Assembly (NCBI GenBank): GCA_018449595.1
Contig: JAAVUU010000004.1
Location: 1-64,000 of the forward strand
Direction of reading: 5' to 3'
Source of the DNA: Rhizobiales bacterium dw_265
GTDB taxonomy: Bacteria; Pseudomonadota; Alphaproteobacteria; Micropepsales; Micropepsaceae
DNA length: 64,000 bases
The notes under the pieces are model-generated. The model had not been told where the DNA came from and did no database searches. It worked only from the letters and a program-made list of their open reading frames with translations. The translations under genes were made by a program, and so were the position numbers. Positions 32,541 to 42,215 of the stretch are shown one piece after another (position 1 is the first letter of the stretch; every line of letters starts with the position of its first letter).

Positions 32541-33798
32541 GAGGGCCGGTCTTGATGGGCGCCGTTTCCTTCATCGCGATCATGCCTGCCAATCCCAGCA
32601 GCAGCGCGCCCGACATGTACCAGGCCGGGGCCAGCGGCGAGCCCGTCACCGCGATCAGCCAGGTCACCACGAACTGCGCCGTGCCGCCGAAGGTCGAGAT
32701 CGCCACGGCATAGATGATGCCGATCGACCCGGCGCGCAGGCCGGCCGGCAGGCGTTCGGACAGGCTGGCCAGGATTGCCGGGCCATACAGCCCCAGCGCC
32801 GACGCCATCAGCCCCGAACCGGCGATCAAGGTCAGCGGCGTGCGCCATACCGACATGGCGGTGAAACAGGGCAGCCCCAGCGCCAGCATCAACAGGGTGC
32901 CGCCGATCATCACCGGCTTGCGGCCATGGCGGTCGCTCAGCAATCCGCTGACCAGGCAAAAGATGCCGCCGCACAATCCCGTCGCCACCGTTGCGCCAAA
33001 GGCCAGCCGTGGCGGGATCGCCAGGGTATGCACCGCATAGGTGCCCATGTAGTTCATCGTGTAGGTGGCGATGGTGTTGCTCGCCAGCATGCCGATGCCC
33101 AGCAGCCCCAGCCAAAGCTGCGGCCGCGACAGCCGCGAGGGCGCCTTCACCGCGCTTTGCACATGGAGCGTCTCGGGCAGGTTCCGGCGCAGGATCAGCG
33201 CGAAGGGCACCACCGCCACGCCGATCAGCAGGGCGATGCGCCAGCCCCATTGGATCAGCGCCTCCGGCGTCAGCAGGTCGGCCAGCACCAGCCCCACGAT
33301 CCCGGCAAGCAGAACCGCGACCTGCTGGGTCGCATGCTGCAGCGAGACATACAGCCCGCGCCGGTGCGCCGGGGCCGCTTCCATCAGGAACGCGGTGGCG
33401 GGCCCGACCTCGCCGCCCAGGGCGAAACCCTGCAACAGCCGGAACACCACCGCCAGCGCCGGGGCCGCCCAGCCGATGCTGGCGAAGGACGGCGTCAGCG
33501 CCAGCCCGACGATGGAAAATCCCATCAACCCGAAGCTGAACAGCATGGCGGGTTTGCGCCCCCATTTGTCGCCCAGCGGCCCGATCACCAGCCCGCCCAG
33601 CGGACGGGTCAGGAAACCGACGCCAAAGGTCGCCAGGGTCAGCAGCAGGCTGGCGGTAGGGCTGCGGCCGGGAAAGAACACCGCCCCGATCTGGACCGCG
33701 AAAAAGCTGAAGGTCAGGAAATCGTAGAATTCCAGCGCATTGCCGGCCACGACCGCCCCCAGTTGCGGCAAGGTCAGAGTCTTGCTGTCGCGCGTCAT
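32530..33798 (-). CDS. MFS transporter (metabolite:proton symporter family)
   Basis: 422 aa, about twelve membrane helices. ATG 33798 is chosen to give MTRDSKTLTLPQLGAVVAGN, then ALEFYDFLTF as helix 1. MFS motifs include PLGGLVIGPLGDKWGRKPAM between helices 2 and 3, and LSDRHGRKPVM in the second half. The sequence style (NALEFYDF, R-G-x-G-E in the helix 4-5 region GFALGGEVGPA) resembles sugar-acid/organic-acid symporters of the ProP/KgtP type. The substrate is unknown. Confidence 0.85.
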   Translation of the reverse strand: MTRDSKTLTLPQLGAVVAGNALEFYDFLTFSFFAVQIGAVFFPGRSPTASLLLTLATFGVGFLTRPLGGLVIGPLGDKWGRKPAMLFSFGLMGFSIVGLALTPSFASIGWAAPALAVVFRLLQGFALGGEVGPATAFLMEAAPAHRRGLYVSLQHATQQVAVLLAGIVGLVLADLLTPEALIQWGWRIALLIGVAVVPFALILRRNLPETLHVQSAVKAPSRLSRPQLWLGLLGIGMLASNTIATYTMNYMGTYAVHTLAIPPRLAFGATVATGLCGGIFCLVSGLLSDRHGRKPVMIGGTLLMLALGLPCFTAMSVWRTPLTLIAGSGLMASALGLYGPAILASLSERLPAGLRAGSIGIIYAVAISTFGGTAQFVVTWLIAVTGSPLAPAWYMSGALLLGLAGMIAMKETAPIKTGPLKN

Positions 33799-33932
33799 GA
33801 GTCCCCGTTTTTCCAACTATGCCGCGTTTGCGCCGCACAATAATACAAATCTTGGATGTTGTAATTCTGGAACTACACATGTGACGTGTTGAAGTCTTGA
33901 TTTCCCCGTCCGGAAGTGGTTTTTGCCCGGCC

Positions 33933-34250
33933 ATGGCGCACCAGAACCACGGCTCCCAGATGCTGACCGCGAACCGCTTGCGGGACGGCGATGTTCTCTA
34001 CCGCAAGGGCGATGGCTGGGTGCTGGCGCTGGCCGACGGCGATGTCTTTGGCGATGAAGCCGCCGCCCAGGCAGCGCTGGCGGCGGCCCAAGGCGAAGCC
34101 GGACGCAACGAATTCGTCTCGCCCTATCTGTTCGAGGTGCGGATCGTGGACGGCAGGATCATCCCGGTGAAGGAGCGCGAGGTCATCCGCGCCGCCGGTC
34201 CCACGGTACGTCACGACCTGGGCAAACAGGCTGGAATGGTCAATGTCTGA
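33933..34250 (+). CDS. DUF2849 protein (sulfite-reductase operon)
   Basis: 105 aa from ATG 33933. The sequence LTANRLRDGDVLYRKGDGWV, then EAAAQAALAAAQ and SPYLFEVRIVDGRIIPVKER, is typical of DUF2849, nearly always found before cysI in alphaproteobacteria. It overlaps cysI by 8 nt, so translation is coupled. The biochemical role is not established. Confidence 0.82.
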   Translation: MAHQNHGSQMLTANRLRDGDVLYRKGDGWVLALADGDVFGDEAAAQAALAAAQGEAGRNEFVSPYLFEVRIVDGRIIPVKEREVIRAAGPTVRHDLGKQAGMVNV

Positions 34251-35928
34251 AATACAGCCCAACATGTACCGCTATGACGAGTTCGACGCCCGGTTTGTCG
34301 CCGAACGCACCGCCCAGTTCGCCGGACAGGTGCAGCGCCGTCTGTCGGGCGAACTGACCGAAGACCAGTTCAAGCCGCTGCGCCTGATGAACGGCCTGTA
34401 CCTGCAGCTGCACGCCTACATGCTGCGGGTGGCGGTGCCCTATGGCACCCTGTCGTCGCGCCAGATGCGGATGCTGGCGCACATCGCCCGCAAATACGAC
34501 AAGGGCTATGGTCATTTCACCACCCGCCAGAACATCCAGTACAACTGGCCCCGGCTGGTGGACGTGCCCGACATCCTGCGCGACCTGGCGCGCGTGGAGA
34601 TGCACGCCATCCAGACCAGCGGCAATTGCATCCGCAACGTCACCGCCGATCATTTCGCCGGCGCGAGCGCCGACGAAATCGAAGACCCGCGCCCGCTGGC
34701 CGAGATCATCCGCCAATGGTCGTCGCTGCACCCCGAATTCGTCTTCCTGCCGCGCAAGTTCAAGATCGCCGTGTCCGGCAGCCCCCATGACCGCGCCGCG
34801 CTGGCCTTTCACGACATGGCGATCGAGATCGTGAAGAACGCCGAGGGCCGCACCGGCTACAAGGTTCTGGTCGGCGGCGGCATGGGCCGCACACCCTATA
34901 TCGCGCAGGCGCTGGGCGAATTCGTCGAAAAGCAGGACATCCTGGCCTTCCTGGAAAGCGTCCTGCGCGTCTATAACGAGCAAGGCCGCCGCGACAATAT
35001 CTACAAGGCGCGCATCAAGATCCTTACCAACGCCCTGGGCATCGAAGAACTGAAGAAACTGGTGGCGCGCGAATTCGCCGAGATCAAGGCGCGCGGCGAC
35101 CTGACCGTGCCGCGGGAAGAACTGGACCGCATCACCGCCTATTTCGCACCGCCCGCGTTTGAAACGCTGGAAGACGCGATGCCCTTCTTCGATGAGAAGA
35201 AGGGGGGCGATGCCGCCTTCAACGCCTGGGCATCGCAGAACATCGCCAAACACCGCGCGCCGGGCTATGCCATCGCCACCATCAGCCTGAAGGCGGTGGG
35301 CGCGGTGCCGGGCGACGCATCCGCCGAGCAACTGGACGCCATCGCCGGCATCATGGACCGTTTCAGCCTGGGCGAGGTGCGCGTCAGCCATGAGCAGAAC
35401 CTGGTGCTGCCGCATGTGCGCCAGCGCGACCTGCCCGCCATTTTCGCCGCCTTGCAGGCGATTGACCTGGCCACCCCCAATGCCGGGCTGATCACCGACA
35501 TCATCGCCTGCCCGGGGCTGGATTACTGCGACCTGGCCAATGCCCGCTCCATCCCCATCGCCCAGCGCATCGCCAGGAAATTCGCCGACCTGGACCGCCA
35601 GCACGATATCGGCGAGTTGAAGATCAAGATTTCCGGCTGCATCAATGCCTGCGGCCATCACCATGCCGGCCATATCGGCATCCTGGGCGTGGACAAGAAG
35701 GGCGTGGAATTCTACCAGCTGCAACTGGGCGGCAGCGGCGCCGAAGATGCCAGCATCGGCGAGGTCATGGGCCCCGGCTTCACCGAGCATGAGATCGCCG
35801 GCGCGGTGGAGCGGGTGGTCAATGCCTATCTCGCGGCGCGCAAACCCGGCGAACGCTTCCTGGATGCCTATCGCCGCATCGGCATGACGCCCTTCAAGCA
35901 GGCCGCTTACGACATGGAAGCCGCGTGA
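34243..35928 (+). CDS. cysI: Sulfite/nitrite reductase hemoprotein
   Basis: 561 aa siroheme and 4Fe-4S enzyme reducing sulfite to sulfide for cysteine synthesis (possibly nitrite). Substrate and siroheme-binding regions are visible: KGYGHFTTRQNIQYNWPRL, HAIQTSGNCIRNVTADHFAG. The cluster Cys are in IIACPGLDYCDLANARS and KISGCINACGHHHAGHIG (C-x5-C and C-x3-C). The start overlaps DUF2849 and the stop overlaps the DUF934 gene as ATGA/GTGA-type coupling. Confidence 0.92.
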   Translation: MSEIQPNMYRYDEFDARFVAERTAQFAGQVQRRLSGELTEDQFKPLRLMNGLYLQLHAYMLRVAVPYGTLSSRQMRMLAHIARKYDKGYGHFTTRQNIQYNWPRLVDVPDILRDLARVEMHAIQTSGNCIRNVTADHFAGASADEIEDPRPLAEIIRQWSSLHPEFVFLPRKFKIAVSGSPHDRAALAFHDMAIEIVKNAEGRTGYKVLVGGGMGRTPYIAQALGEFVEKQDILAFLESVLRVYNEQGRRDNIYKARIKILTNALGIEELKKLVAREFAEIKARGDLTVPREELDRITAYFAPPAFETLEDAMPFFDEKKGGDAAFNAWASQNIAKHRAPGYAIATISLKAVGAVPGDASAEQLDAIAGIMDRFSLGEVRVSHEQNLVLPHVRQRDLPAIFAALQAIDLATPNAGLITDIIACPGLDYCDLANARSIPIAQRIARKFADLDRQHDIGELKIKISGCINACGHHHAGHIGILGVDKKGVEFYQLQLGGSGAEDASIGEVMGPGFTEHEIAGAVERVVNAYLAARKPGERFLDAYRRIGMTPFKQAAYDMEAA

Positions 35929-36416
35929 CCAGGCTCATCAAAAGCGGCGCTTATGCCGCCGACACCTTCACGCCTGTCGCCGATGACGCCGCCTTGCCGG
36001 AAGGCCCGGTGATCGTGTCGCTGGCGCGCTTCCAGAAGGACCGCGAAACCTTGTTGGAACGCAACACCCCCATCGGGGTGCGGCTCAGGTCCGACGAGAA
36101 TCCGCAGGCCCTGGGCGATGACGTGAATCGTCTTTCGCTGGTGGCGCTGGAATTCCCGAAGTTTCGCGATGGCCGCGCCTTTTCCTGGGCCCGCCTGCTG
36201 CGCACCCGGCTGGGCTTTACCGGCGAGATTCGCGCCGTGGGCGATTTCCTCTTCGACCAGGTGAACTACCAGCACCGCACCGGCTTCGACGCCTGGGAAG
36301 TGCCCGACCATTTCACGCTTGAGATGTTCAACCGGGCGCTGACCGAGATGACCAACGTCTACCAGCCCAGCGCCGACGGCAAAAAGACCATCCGCGACCT
36401 GCGCGCCACGCGCTAA
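35925..36416 (+). CDS. DUF934 protein (sulfite-reductase operon)
   Basis: 163 aa with a GTG start overlapping the cysI stop. DUF934 features: GPVIVSLARFQKDRETLLER, GVRLRSDENPQALGDDVNRL, ALEFPKFRDGRAFSWARLLR, and FTGEIRAVGDFLFDQ. It is the usual third gene of this operon and is thought to assist sulfite reduction. A strong terminator lies 24 bp downstream, ending the operon. Confidence 0.85.
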   Translation: MTRLIKSGAYAADTFTPVADDAALPEGPVIVSLARFQKDRETLLERNTPIGVRLRSDENPQALGDDVNRLSLVALEFPKFRDGRAFSWARLLRTRLGFTGEIRAVGDFLFDQVNYQHRTGFDAWEVPDHFTLEMFNRALTEMTNVYQPSADGKKTIRDLRATR

Positions 36417-36439
36417 GACAAAGATTTACACTCCACTGA

Positions 36440-36463
36440 AAGGCCCGCAAATACGGGCCTTTG
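36440..36463 (+). terminator. Rho-independent terminator of the cysI operon
   Basis: Stem AAAGGCCCG with CGGGCCTTT around CAAATA. It lies just after the DUF934 stop. The T run is short (TTTG), so efficiency is uncertain. Confidence 0.75.
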
Positions 36464-36579
36464 CGACGGCGCGCGAACACCGTTCATCCCGCATTCATCT
36501 AGGTTACGCCTTATTCAGCGGCATCGGGCGGGGCGGCGGCCTAGATTGCCGCCGGATTTGAACCACAGGATTTCCTCCC

Positions 36580-37284
36580 ATGCGCAAAGCCCTCCTGCCC
36601 ATGATCGCCTCGCTGGCCCTGTGCGGCACCGCGACGGCGGCCCTGATCGCCACCAATGCCAGCGCCGCCCAGAGCGCGCGCAAGCCGATGATGGTGGCCT
36701 TCAACACCACCGGCGCCAATGACGACACCGCCGCGCCCAGGAGCGACGGCGGCGCGCCGCCCGACGGGATGATGCGGCACGGTATGCGCGAACAGTTCTG
36801 CAAGGACATGTATGCCCGCCGGGTCGGCGAACTGGCCTATTTCGAGGCCAAGCTGTCGCTGACCTCCGCCCAGGCGCCGCTGTTCGAGAACTGGAAGCAG
36901 GTGACGCTCGACATCGCCAAGCGCAATTCCGACGCATGCGGCCAGCGCGGCAAGCTCCAGAAGGCCAACATGGACCGCAAGATGCCCAGCCTGATTGACG
37001 GCATCAACCGCCAGCAAGACCGGCTGAAGAAGCGCCTGGCCGACCTGGATGCGGAACGCCCGCCGCTGGAGGCGCTCTACAATGCGCTCGATCCCCGGCA
37101 GAAGATCGAACTGACCCATGGCATCCGCGGCCTGATGATGATGCACGGCATGATGGAGCATCGCATGGGCGGCCACGGCATGATGGGCGGGCGCATGATG
37201 ATGGGCATGATGGGCCGGCCGCATAGCCCGGAGATGCCGCCCGGCATGAGCAACGGCATGGCGCCGCCGCCGCCGCCGCAGTAG
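36580..37284 (+). CDS. Periplasmic LTXXQ (Spy/CpxP-type) protein
   Basis: 234 aa. A signal peptide (residues 1-29, LLPMIASLALCGTATAALIA) is followed by an LTXXQ-like helical domain (SLTSAQAPLFENWKQVTLDI, ALYNALDPRQKIELTHGIRG). The C-terminus is Met/Gly/His-rich (MMGGRMMMGMMGRPH), which suggests metal binding, then a short Pro run. Such proteins act as periplasmic chaperones or metal-stress factors. It is monocistronic with its own terminator. Confidence 0.78.
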   Translation: MRKALLPMIASLALCGTATAALIATNASAAQSARKPMMVAFNTTGANDDTAAPRSDGGAPPDGMMRHGMREQFCKDMYARRVGELAYFEAKLSLTSAQAPLFENWKQVTLDIAKRNSDACGQRGKLQKANMDRKMPSLIDGINRQQDRLKKRLADLDAERPPLEALYNALDPRQKIELTHGIRGLMMMHGMMEHRMGGHGMMGGRMMMGMMGRPHSPEMPPGMSNGMAPPPPPQ

Positions 37285-37308
37285 AGGCATCACAAAACAG
37301 TCAAAAAA

Positions 37309-37335
37309 GGGCGCTCCCTCCGGAGCGCCCTTTTT
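37309..37335 (+). terminator. Rho-independent terminator
   Basis: Stem GGGCGCTCC with GGAGCGCCC around CTCC, followed by TTTTT. It lies 24 bp after the LTXXQ gene and immediately before the decarboxylase gene. Its upstream side is A-rich (AAAAAA), so it could also work on the other strand. Confidence 0.88.
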
Positions 37336-37376
37336 GTTATTGCGATTTGGGGCCCCTTGGCCCAAAGAAGCGCCCC

Positions 37377-38549
37377 ATGACCGCACCTGCCCCCGACCGT
37401 TTCGACACCCTGCCGCGCTTCGCCACCGCGCTGAAGGCAATCGAAAGCCTCAAGCCGACCGAGCCGCTCTATCTGGTCTTTCCCGATAAATTCGCACTGG
37501 CCGCCCAGACCTTTCTCAAGGGCTTCGACGGCGATGTGCTGTATGCCGCCAAGTCCAATCCCCATCCGGTGGCGCTGAAGAATCTGTGGGCCGCCGGCAT
37601 CCGCCATTTCGACACCGCCAGCCTGGGCGAGATCGAGGCGGTGAAAAGCGTGCTGCCCGACGCCATCTGCCACTTCATGGCGCCGGTGCGGCTGGCCGGC
37701 CAGGCGAAAGCCGCCTTCGAGAAATACGGCGTCACCGATTTCGTGGTGGACAGCGATGCCGAGCTGGACAAGCTGCTGGCGGAAACCGGCAAGTCCAAGA
37801 CGGTGCGTGTCTTTGTGCGCCTGGTGGCGTCGCTGGGCGGGGCGCTGCTGGAAATGTCCAGCAAGTATGGCTGCCGTCCGGAAGAAGCCGCCAAGCTGCT
37901 CAAGCGGGTGCGCATCTCCGGCTGCCAGCCCTGCCTGACCTTCCATGTCGGCAGCCAGTGCCTGTCGCCTTTTTCCTATGCCCAGGCCATCGAGATCGCG
38001 CAGCAGACCGTGCGCCTGTCGGGGGTGGAGATCATGGCGCTGGATATCGGCGGCGGGTTTCCGGCCGCCTATTCCGGCGAGCCGCCGCCGCCCTATCACT
38101 GGTTTTTCGACATGATAAAGACGGCGCTGGACAATTTCGGCGCGCCGGGGCTGAAGGTGATGTGCGAGCCGGGCCGCGCCTTGTGCGCCCCGGGTATTTC
38201 GCTGGTGGCGCAGGTGGTGCTGCGCCGCGGCGACCGGCTGTATATGAATGACGGCATCTATGGCAGCTTCGACGAACAGCGCTTCGCCAGCTTCGACGAG
38301 GATTACCCCCCCACCGCCATCGCCCTGGACGCCAAGGGCAAGGCCAAGGCGATGACCGGCGCCAAGCGGCCGTTCCGCGTCTTCGGCCCCACATGCGACA
38401 GCGCCGACAAGCTGCCCAGGCCGCTGATGCTGCCCGACAGCATCGGCAACGGCGATTACATCCTGTTCGACGCCATGGGGGCGTATACGGTGTCGTCGCG
38501 CTCGGCCTTCAACGGCTATTACCCAGACGGTTGGGCAGTGGTCGGCTAA
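37377..38549 (+). CDS. Type III PLP-dependent amino-acid (ornithine/lysine) decarboxylase
   Basis: 390 aa from ATG 37377. The PLP lysine lies in DVLYAAKSNPHPVALKN. Other signatures are FHVGSQCLSPFSYAQAIEIA, MALDIGGGFPAAY (PLP phosphate), VMCEPGRALCAPG, and the catalytic Cys in FGPTCDSADKL. The C-terminus (YILFDAMGAYTVSSRSAFNG) closes the active site. It belongs to the ornithine decarboxylase group that makes putrescine. Substrate choice between ornithine and lysine cannot be decided by eye. Its end overlaps the convergent membrane gene by 4 nt. Confidence 0.86.
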   Translation: MTAPAPDRFDTLPRFATALKAIESLKPTEPLYLVFPDKFALAAQTFLKGFDGDVLYAAKSNPHPVALKNLWAAGIRHFDTASLGEIEAVKSVLPDAICHFMAPVRLAGQAKAAFEKYGVTDFVVDSDAELDKLLAETGKSKTVRVFVRLVASLGGALLEMSSKYGCRPEEAAKLLKRVRISGCQPCLTFHVGSQCLSPFSYAQAIEIAQQTVRLSGVEIMALDIGGGFPAAYSGEPPPPYHWFFDMIKTALDNFGAPGLKVMCEPGRALCAPGISLVAQVVLRRGDRLYMNDGIYGSFDEQRFASFDEDYPPTAIALDAKGKAKAMTGAKRPFRVFGPTCDSADKLPRPLMLPDSIGNGDYILFDAMGAYTVSSRSAFNGYYPDGWAVVG

Positions 38550-39271
38550 CCGGCAGGCACCTGCTCCGGCCAATCCTGCGATTCCAGCCATGCCGACAAC
38601 GGCGCGCGTCCCTGCGCCCGCATGACGGCGCGGATATCAGCCGCAATCTCGGACGACGCATCGCGGCCGAAGCGCGATCCTTCCCAATATTGCGGCAGGA
38701 AGGCCTGGGTGCAGTGACCGAAGCGCGGTTCGCCGCGCACACGCTGCGGATCGACACCCGGCTTCAGTTTCAGTGTCAGATAATCGCGCGTATTGTATCG
38801 GCCAAAACTGCGGCTGCCGGCGCCTTCGATCTCGTCCCAGCGCCATTGCCGCCGAACACCCAGGCTGTCACAGCAAATGCCGTCCGCCGACAATACCAGC
38901 CGGTCGGGATGTGAAAGCCGGTAGAGCAGATTTTTGTCCCCGCGCAACAGCGCCCAGACCAACAGTCCCATCAGGGCCGCCACGGCCAGGCCGCCCAATG
39001 CCGCCGGCGGGTACGACAAAGCCAGGACGAACAGCGCCAGCGCGATCACGCATCCGAGGATCAGAAAAAAAGCCACGGCCAAACCAAGCATCGCCAGTTG
39101 AAACCAGATCGCCCATTTGTCCGAGATATAGCTCTTGGGCAGCACCGGCGCGGGGCGCGCGTTCCATGCCTTTTGCTGCCGCTCGACCGACCGCAACAAA
39201 GGAATGGCGCCGAACGGCAGCAGCATTAGCACACCGACCATCGCCAAAACCACGATCTTCCAGCTATCCAT
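38546..39271 (-). CDS. Membrane protein of unknown function (241 aa)
   Basis: Membrane segments at about residues 5-25 (IVVLAMVGVLMLLPFGAIPL), 55-90 and 95-115 are followed by a soluble C-terminal domain with NLLYRLSHPDRLVLSADGIC and WDEIEGAGSRSFGRYNTRDY, a pattern seen in PH-like membrane-associated proteins. No catalytic motif is visible. It is convergent with the decarboxylase gene. Confidence 0.6.
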   Translation of the reverse strand: MDSWKIVVLAMVGVLMLLPFGAIPLLRSVERQQKAWNARPAPVLPKSYISDKWAIWFQLAMLGLAVAFFLILGCVIALALFVLALSYPPAALGGLAVAALMGLLVWALLRGDKNLLYRLSHPDRLVLSADGICCDSLGVRRQWRWDEIEGAGSRSFGRYNTRDYLTLKLKPGVDPQRVRGEPRFGHCTQAFLPQYWEGSRFGRDASSEIAADIRAVMRAQGRAPLSAWLESQDWPEQVPAG

Positions 39272-39434
39272 GCGCCGCCTCGCGAAGCAGGCAGAGCATC
39301 CGTCCCGCCGATGAAGACCGCGCTAACGCCGCCCTGTTTACGCTTCGTTAAACAGCCACCGCGCCATGCCGCGATTTTCGCGGCAAACGGAACGTTAAAC
39401 TCTGTGCGCCACCATGCGGGAGAAGGACACCGCC

Positions 39435-40025
39435 ATGGCCGCCTCGCAAAAGCTTTCGCATCTGCTGCAACTGGCCGACCAGGGCCCGGCCCTGCGCGCC
39501 GCGCTGGCCGAGGAAGTGGCCGACCTGCTGACAAGCTGGCCGTCCGATTATCCCCAGTCCATGCGCGGCGTCTGCGAGGCGTTGCTGGCCAAGGCGGCGC
39601 GCGATGTCGATGCCGCCACCCGCGCCCGCCTGCGGGTGCAGCTTTATTCCGACCCCGGCCTGGCGCAGCGCGTGCTGCCGCGCGAATCCGTGGTGCAGAT
39701 CCCGCTCTCCCGCACCCTGGTCGGAACCGCGCGCGACGGCGGCGACCTGGCGGCGGTGCTGGCCGAAAACCTGGGCCTGGACCTCAAGATGGCGCACCAG
39801 ATCCTGGACGATGAAACCGGCGCCGCCCTGGCGGTAGCCTGCAAGGGCGCGGCCCTGGACCGCGCCGCCTTTTCGGCGCTGGCGCTGCTGACCCAGCCGG
39901 GCCGCGACCGCGCCCACGCCTTCGCCATGCTGGACAGTTACGACACCGTGCCGATGAGCGAGGCCACCCGCCTGCTGCGCGGCTGGCGCGGCGAGCAAGC
40001 CACCAGCGAACACGTCGCGGCCTAG
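39435..40025 (+). CDS. DUF2336 protein
   Basis: 196 aa from ATG 39435 with AGAAGGA upstream. Repeated helical pairs (LSHLLQLADQGPALRAALAE, SMRGVCEALLAKAARDVDAA, LRVQLYSDPGLAQRVLPRES) match the DUF2336 pattern common in alphaproteobacteria. It has no membrane segment. The stop overlaps the convergent prfC stop region by 4 nt. Function unknown. Confidence 0.65.
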   Translation: MAASQKLSHLLQLADQGPALRAALAEEVADLLTSWPSDYPQSMRGVCEALLAKAARDVDAATRARLRVQLYSDPGLAQRVLPRESVVQIPLSRTLVGTARDGGDLAAVLAENLGLDLKMAHQILDDETGAALAVACKGAALDRAAFSALALLTQPGRDRAHAFAMLDSYDTVPMSEATRLLRGWRGEQATSEHVAA

Positions 40026-41569
40026 GCGCGGTTTTCCGCGTTGACGTCGTGGCGCTCGCGCGTCTTCAGGAACTTCACATTCGGAAATTTTTCGGCGACA
40101 TAGCCGATTTCCCAGGCGCTCTTGGCCAGGAAGACCGGCGCGCCGTCGCGGTCGGTCGCCATGCCGCCCTTGTTGGCGTTTGAGAATTTCTCGATCTCCG
40201 CCTCCGTCCCCGACAGCCAGCGGGCGCTGTCATAGGGCGACGGTTCCAGGTCGGCGTCCAGGTCATATTCCGCCACCAGCCGCGACTTCAGCACGTCAAG
40301 CTGCAGCGCGCCGACCACGCCCACGATCCATTGCGCCCCGATCACCGGCTTGAACACCTGGGTGACGCCTTCCTCGGCCAGCGATTCCAACGCCCGCGCC
40401 AGATGCTTCTGCTTCATCGGGTCGCTCAACCGCACCCGGCGCAGGATTTCCGGCGCGAAGTTGGGAATGCCGGTGAACACGACATTGCCCGATTCCGACA
40501 GCGTGTCGCCGACCCGCAACACGCCATGATTGGGAATGCCGATGATGTCGCCGGGCCAGGCCTCGTCCACCGTCTCGCGCTCGCTGGCGAAGAACAGGAT
40601 GGGATTGTGGATGCCGATGGTCTTGCCGGTGCCCGACTGTTTCAGCTTCATGTTGCGCTTGAACTCGCCGGAGGCCAGCCGCAGGAACGCCACCCGGTCG
40701 CGGTGGTTGGGGTCCATATTGGCCTGGACCTTGAAGACAAAGCCGGTGACTTCCTTGTCTCCGGGTTGCGCGGCACGGCCTATGGCCGCCTGTTCGCGCG
40801 GCGGCGGCGCGATCTTCGCCAAGGACGACAAAAGTTCGGCGACGCCGAAATTCTTCAGCGCCGAGCCGAAATAGACCGGCGACAGATGGCCCTCGCGATA
40901 GGTCTCAAGGTCGAAGACCGGCAGCCCCTCCTTCGCCAGCAATACGTCTTCTTCCAGCTTGGACGCTTCCTCCTCGCGCGGCACCGCATCGTTGAAAGCG
41001 ATGAACGAGCCTGTATGCAGATCCTGCACGCCGCGAAAGTTCAACCCCATGCCGCAGGGCCACATCATAGGCGCGGTCTCGATCTGCAGCTGGTCCGAAA
41101 GCTCATCCAGCAATTCGAAGGGATCGCGCGCCTCGCGGTCCATCTTGTTGACGAAGGTCATGATCGGAATGTCGCGCAGCCGGCAGACCTCGAACAGCTT
41201 GCGGGTCTGGGTCTCGATGCCCTTGGCGGCGTCGATCACCATGACGGCGCTGTCGGCGGCTGTCAGGGTGCGGTAAGTGTCTTCGCTGAAGTCTTCGTGG
41301 CCCGGCGTATCCAGCAGGTTGAACACCGCGTCCTGATATTCAAACGTCATCACCGCACTGGTGACGGAGATACCCCGCTCCTGCTCGATCTTCATCCAGT
41401 CCGACTTGGCGCGCCGCGCCTCGCCGCGCGCCTTGACCCGCCCGGCGGCATGGATCGCCCCGCCCAGCAAAAGCAGGTGCTCGGTCAAGGTGGTCTTGCC
41501 CGCATCGGGATGGGAAATGATCGCGAAGGTGCGGCGGCGCGCCGCTTCGCTGGCAGGGGTACGGCTCAT
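40022..41569 (-). CDS. prfC: Peptide chain release factor 3
   Basis: 515 aa translational GTPase that recycles release factors 1 and 2. G1 is ISHPDAGKTTLTEHLLLLGG, the switch region KSDWMKIEQERGISVTSAVM, G3 LLDTPGHEDFSEDTYRTL and G4 TFVNKMDREARD. Domain III follows with GVVGALQLDVLKSRLVAEYD. Length is normal. RF3, rather than EF-G, is indicated by the AIHAAGRVKARG and DWMKIEQERGIS regions. Confidence 0.94.
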   Translation of the reverse strand: MSRTPASEAARRRTFAIISHPDAGKTTLTEHLLLLGGAIHAAGRVKARGEARRAKSDWMKIEQERGISVTSAVMTFEYQDAVFNLLDTPGHEDFSEDTYRTLTAADSAVMVIDAAKGIETQTRKLFEVCRLRDIPIMTFVNKMDREARDPFELLDELSDQLQIETAPMMWPCGMGLNFRGVQDLHTGSFIAFNDAVPREEEASKLEEDVLLAKEGLPVFDLETYREGHLSPVYFGSALKNFGVAELLSSLAKIAPPPREQAAIGRAAQPGDKEVTGFVFKVQANMDPNHRDRVAFLRLASGEFKRNMKLKQSGTGKTIGIHNPILFFASERETVDEAWPGDIIGIPNHGVLRVGDTLSESGNVVFTGIPNFAPEILRRVRLSDPMKQKHLARALESLAEEGVTQVFKPVIGAQWIVGVVGALQLDVLKSRLVAEYDLDADLEPSPYDSARWLSGTEAEIEKFSNANKGGMATDRDGAPVFLAKSAWEIGYVAEKFPNVKFLKTRERHDVNAENRA

Positions 41570-41596
41570 GATCGGGGGCGTAGCAAACCCTGCCCC

Positions 41597-42205
41597 CTAC
41601 GGCAAGGCGAACCGTCCGATGCGCGGCGCCAGGGCGTAATTGAGCTGCAGCAGCACGATGGCCGCGATGCTGGCCCAGTTGGAAAAGACGCACAGCGCCG
41701 CGGCCGCCGCATACAGCGCCTGCGCCACCAGGATGCGGCGATAGATCGCCCGGTCGATGCCGTCGGGCAGCCCATCCTTGGCCAGGCCGGCCTTGCGCGA
41801 CAATTTCCAGGAAAGCGCCAGCAGGAGGCCCTGCAGCAGGATCACAACCCAATAGAAGACCAGCGCCAGGCGATATTCCACGAACTCCGACAGCAGGGCG
41901 GTGGCGAAGGGGATCAGGCAGACCGAGGCCAGGAAGGCGATATGGGTCCACACCACATCGCGGTTGCTGCGCTCCAGCAGATTGAGTTGCGCCTGCTGCC
42001 CCAGCCAGAAAATGCCCAGGGTGAGAAAGCTCATCAGATAAGTGACCAGCTTGGGCGTCAGCGCCAGCAGCGCCGCCGCCAGCCCCGCATCGCTGTGGAT
42101 CGCCTCGGCGGCCGGCACTTTCAGGTCCAGCACCAGCAAGGTCATGGCCACGGCAAACACGCCGTCCGCAAGCGCCTCCAGCCGGTGCAGGTTCTTGCCC
42201 GCCAT
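41597..42205 (-). CDS. TMEM175-family potassium-channel-like protein
   Basis: 202 aa from ATG 42205. The diagnostic helix 1 motif RLEALADGVFAVAMTLLVLD is present (F-S/A-D class). About six membrane helices follow, including LVTYLMSFLTLGIFWLGQQA. Bacterial TMEM175 proteins are tetrameric K+ channels. It starts 10 bp after the stop of the upstream membrane gene, likely in one operon. Confidence 0.85.
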   Translation of the reverse strand: MAGKNLHRLEALADGVFAVAMTLLVLDLKVPAAEAIHSDAGLAAALLALTPKLVTYLMSFLTLGIFWLGQQAQLNLLERSNRDVVWTHIAFLASVCLIPFATALLSEFVEYRLALVFYWVVILLQGLLLALSWKLSRKAGLAKDGLPDGIDRAIYRRILVAQALYAAAAALCVFSNWASIAAIVLLQLNYALAPRIGRFALP

Positions 42206-42215
42206 GCGATTATAA

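Noticed and set aside
34240-35790. A 516-codon minus-strand open frame
   Set aside because: Antisense of cysI, whose cluster-binding cysteines are intact.
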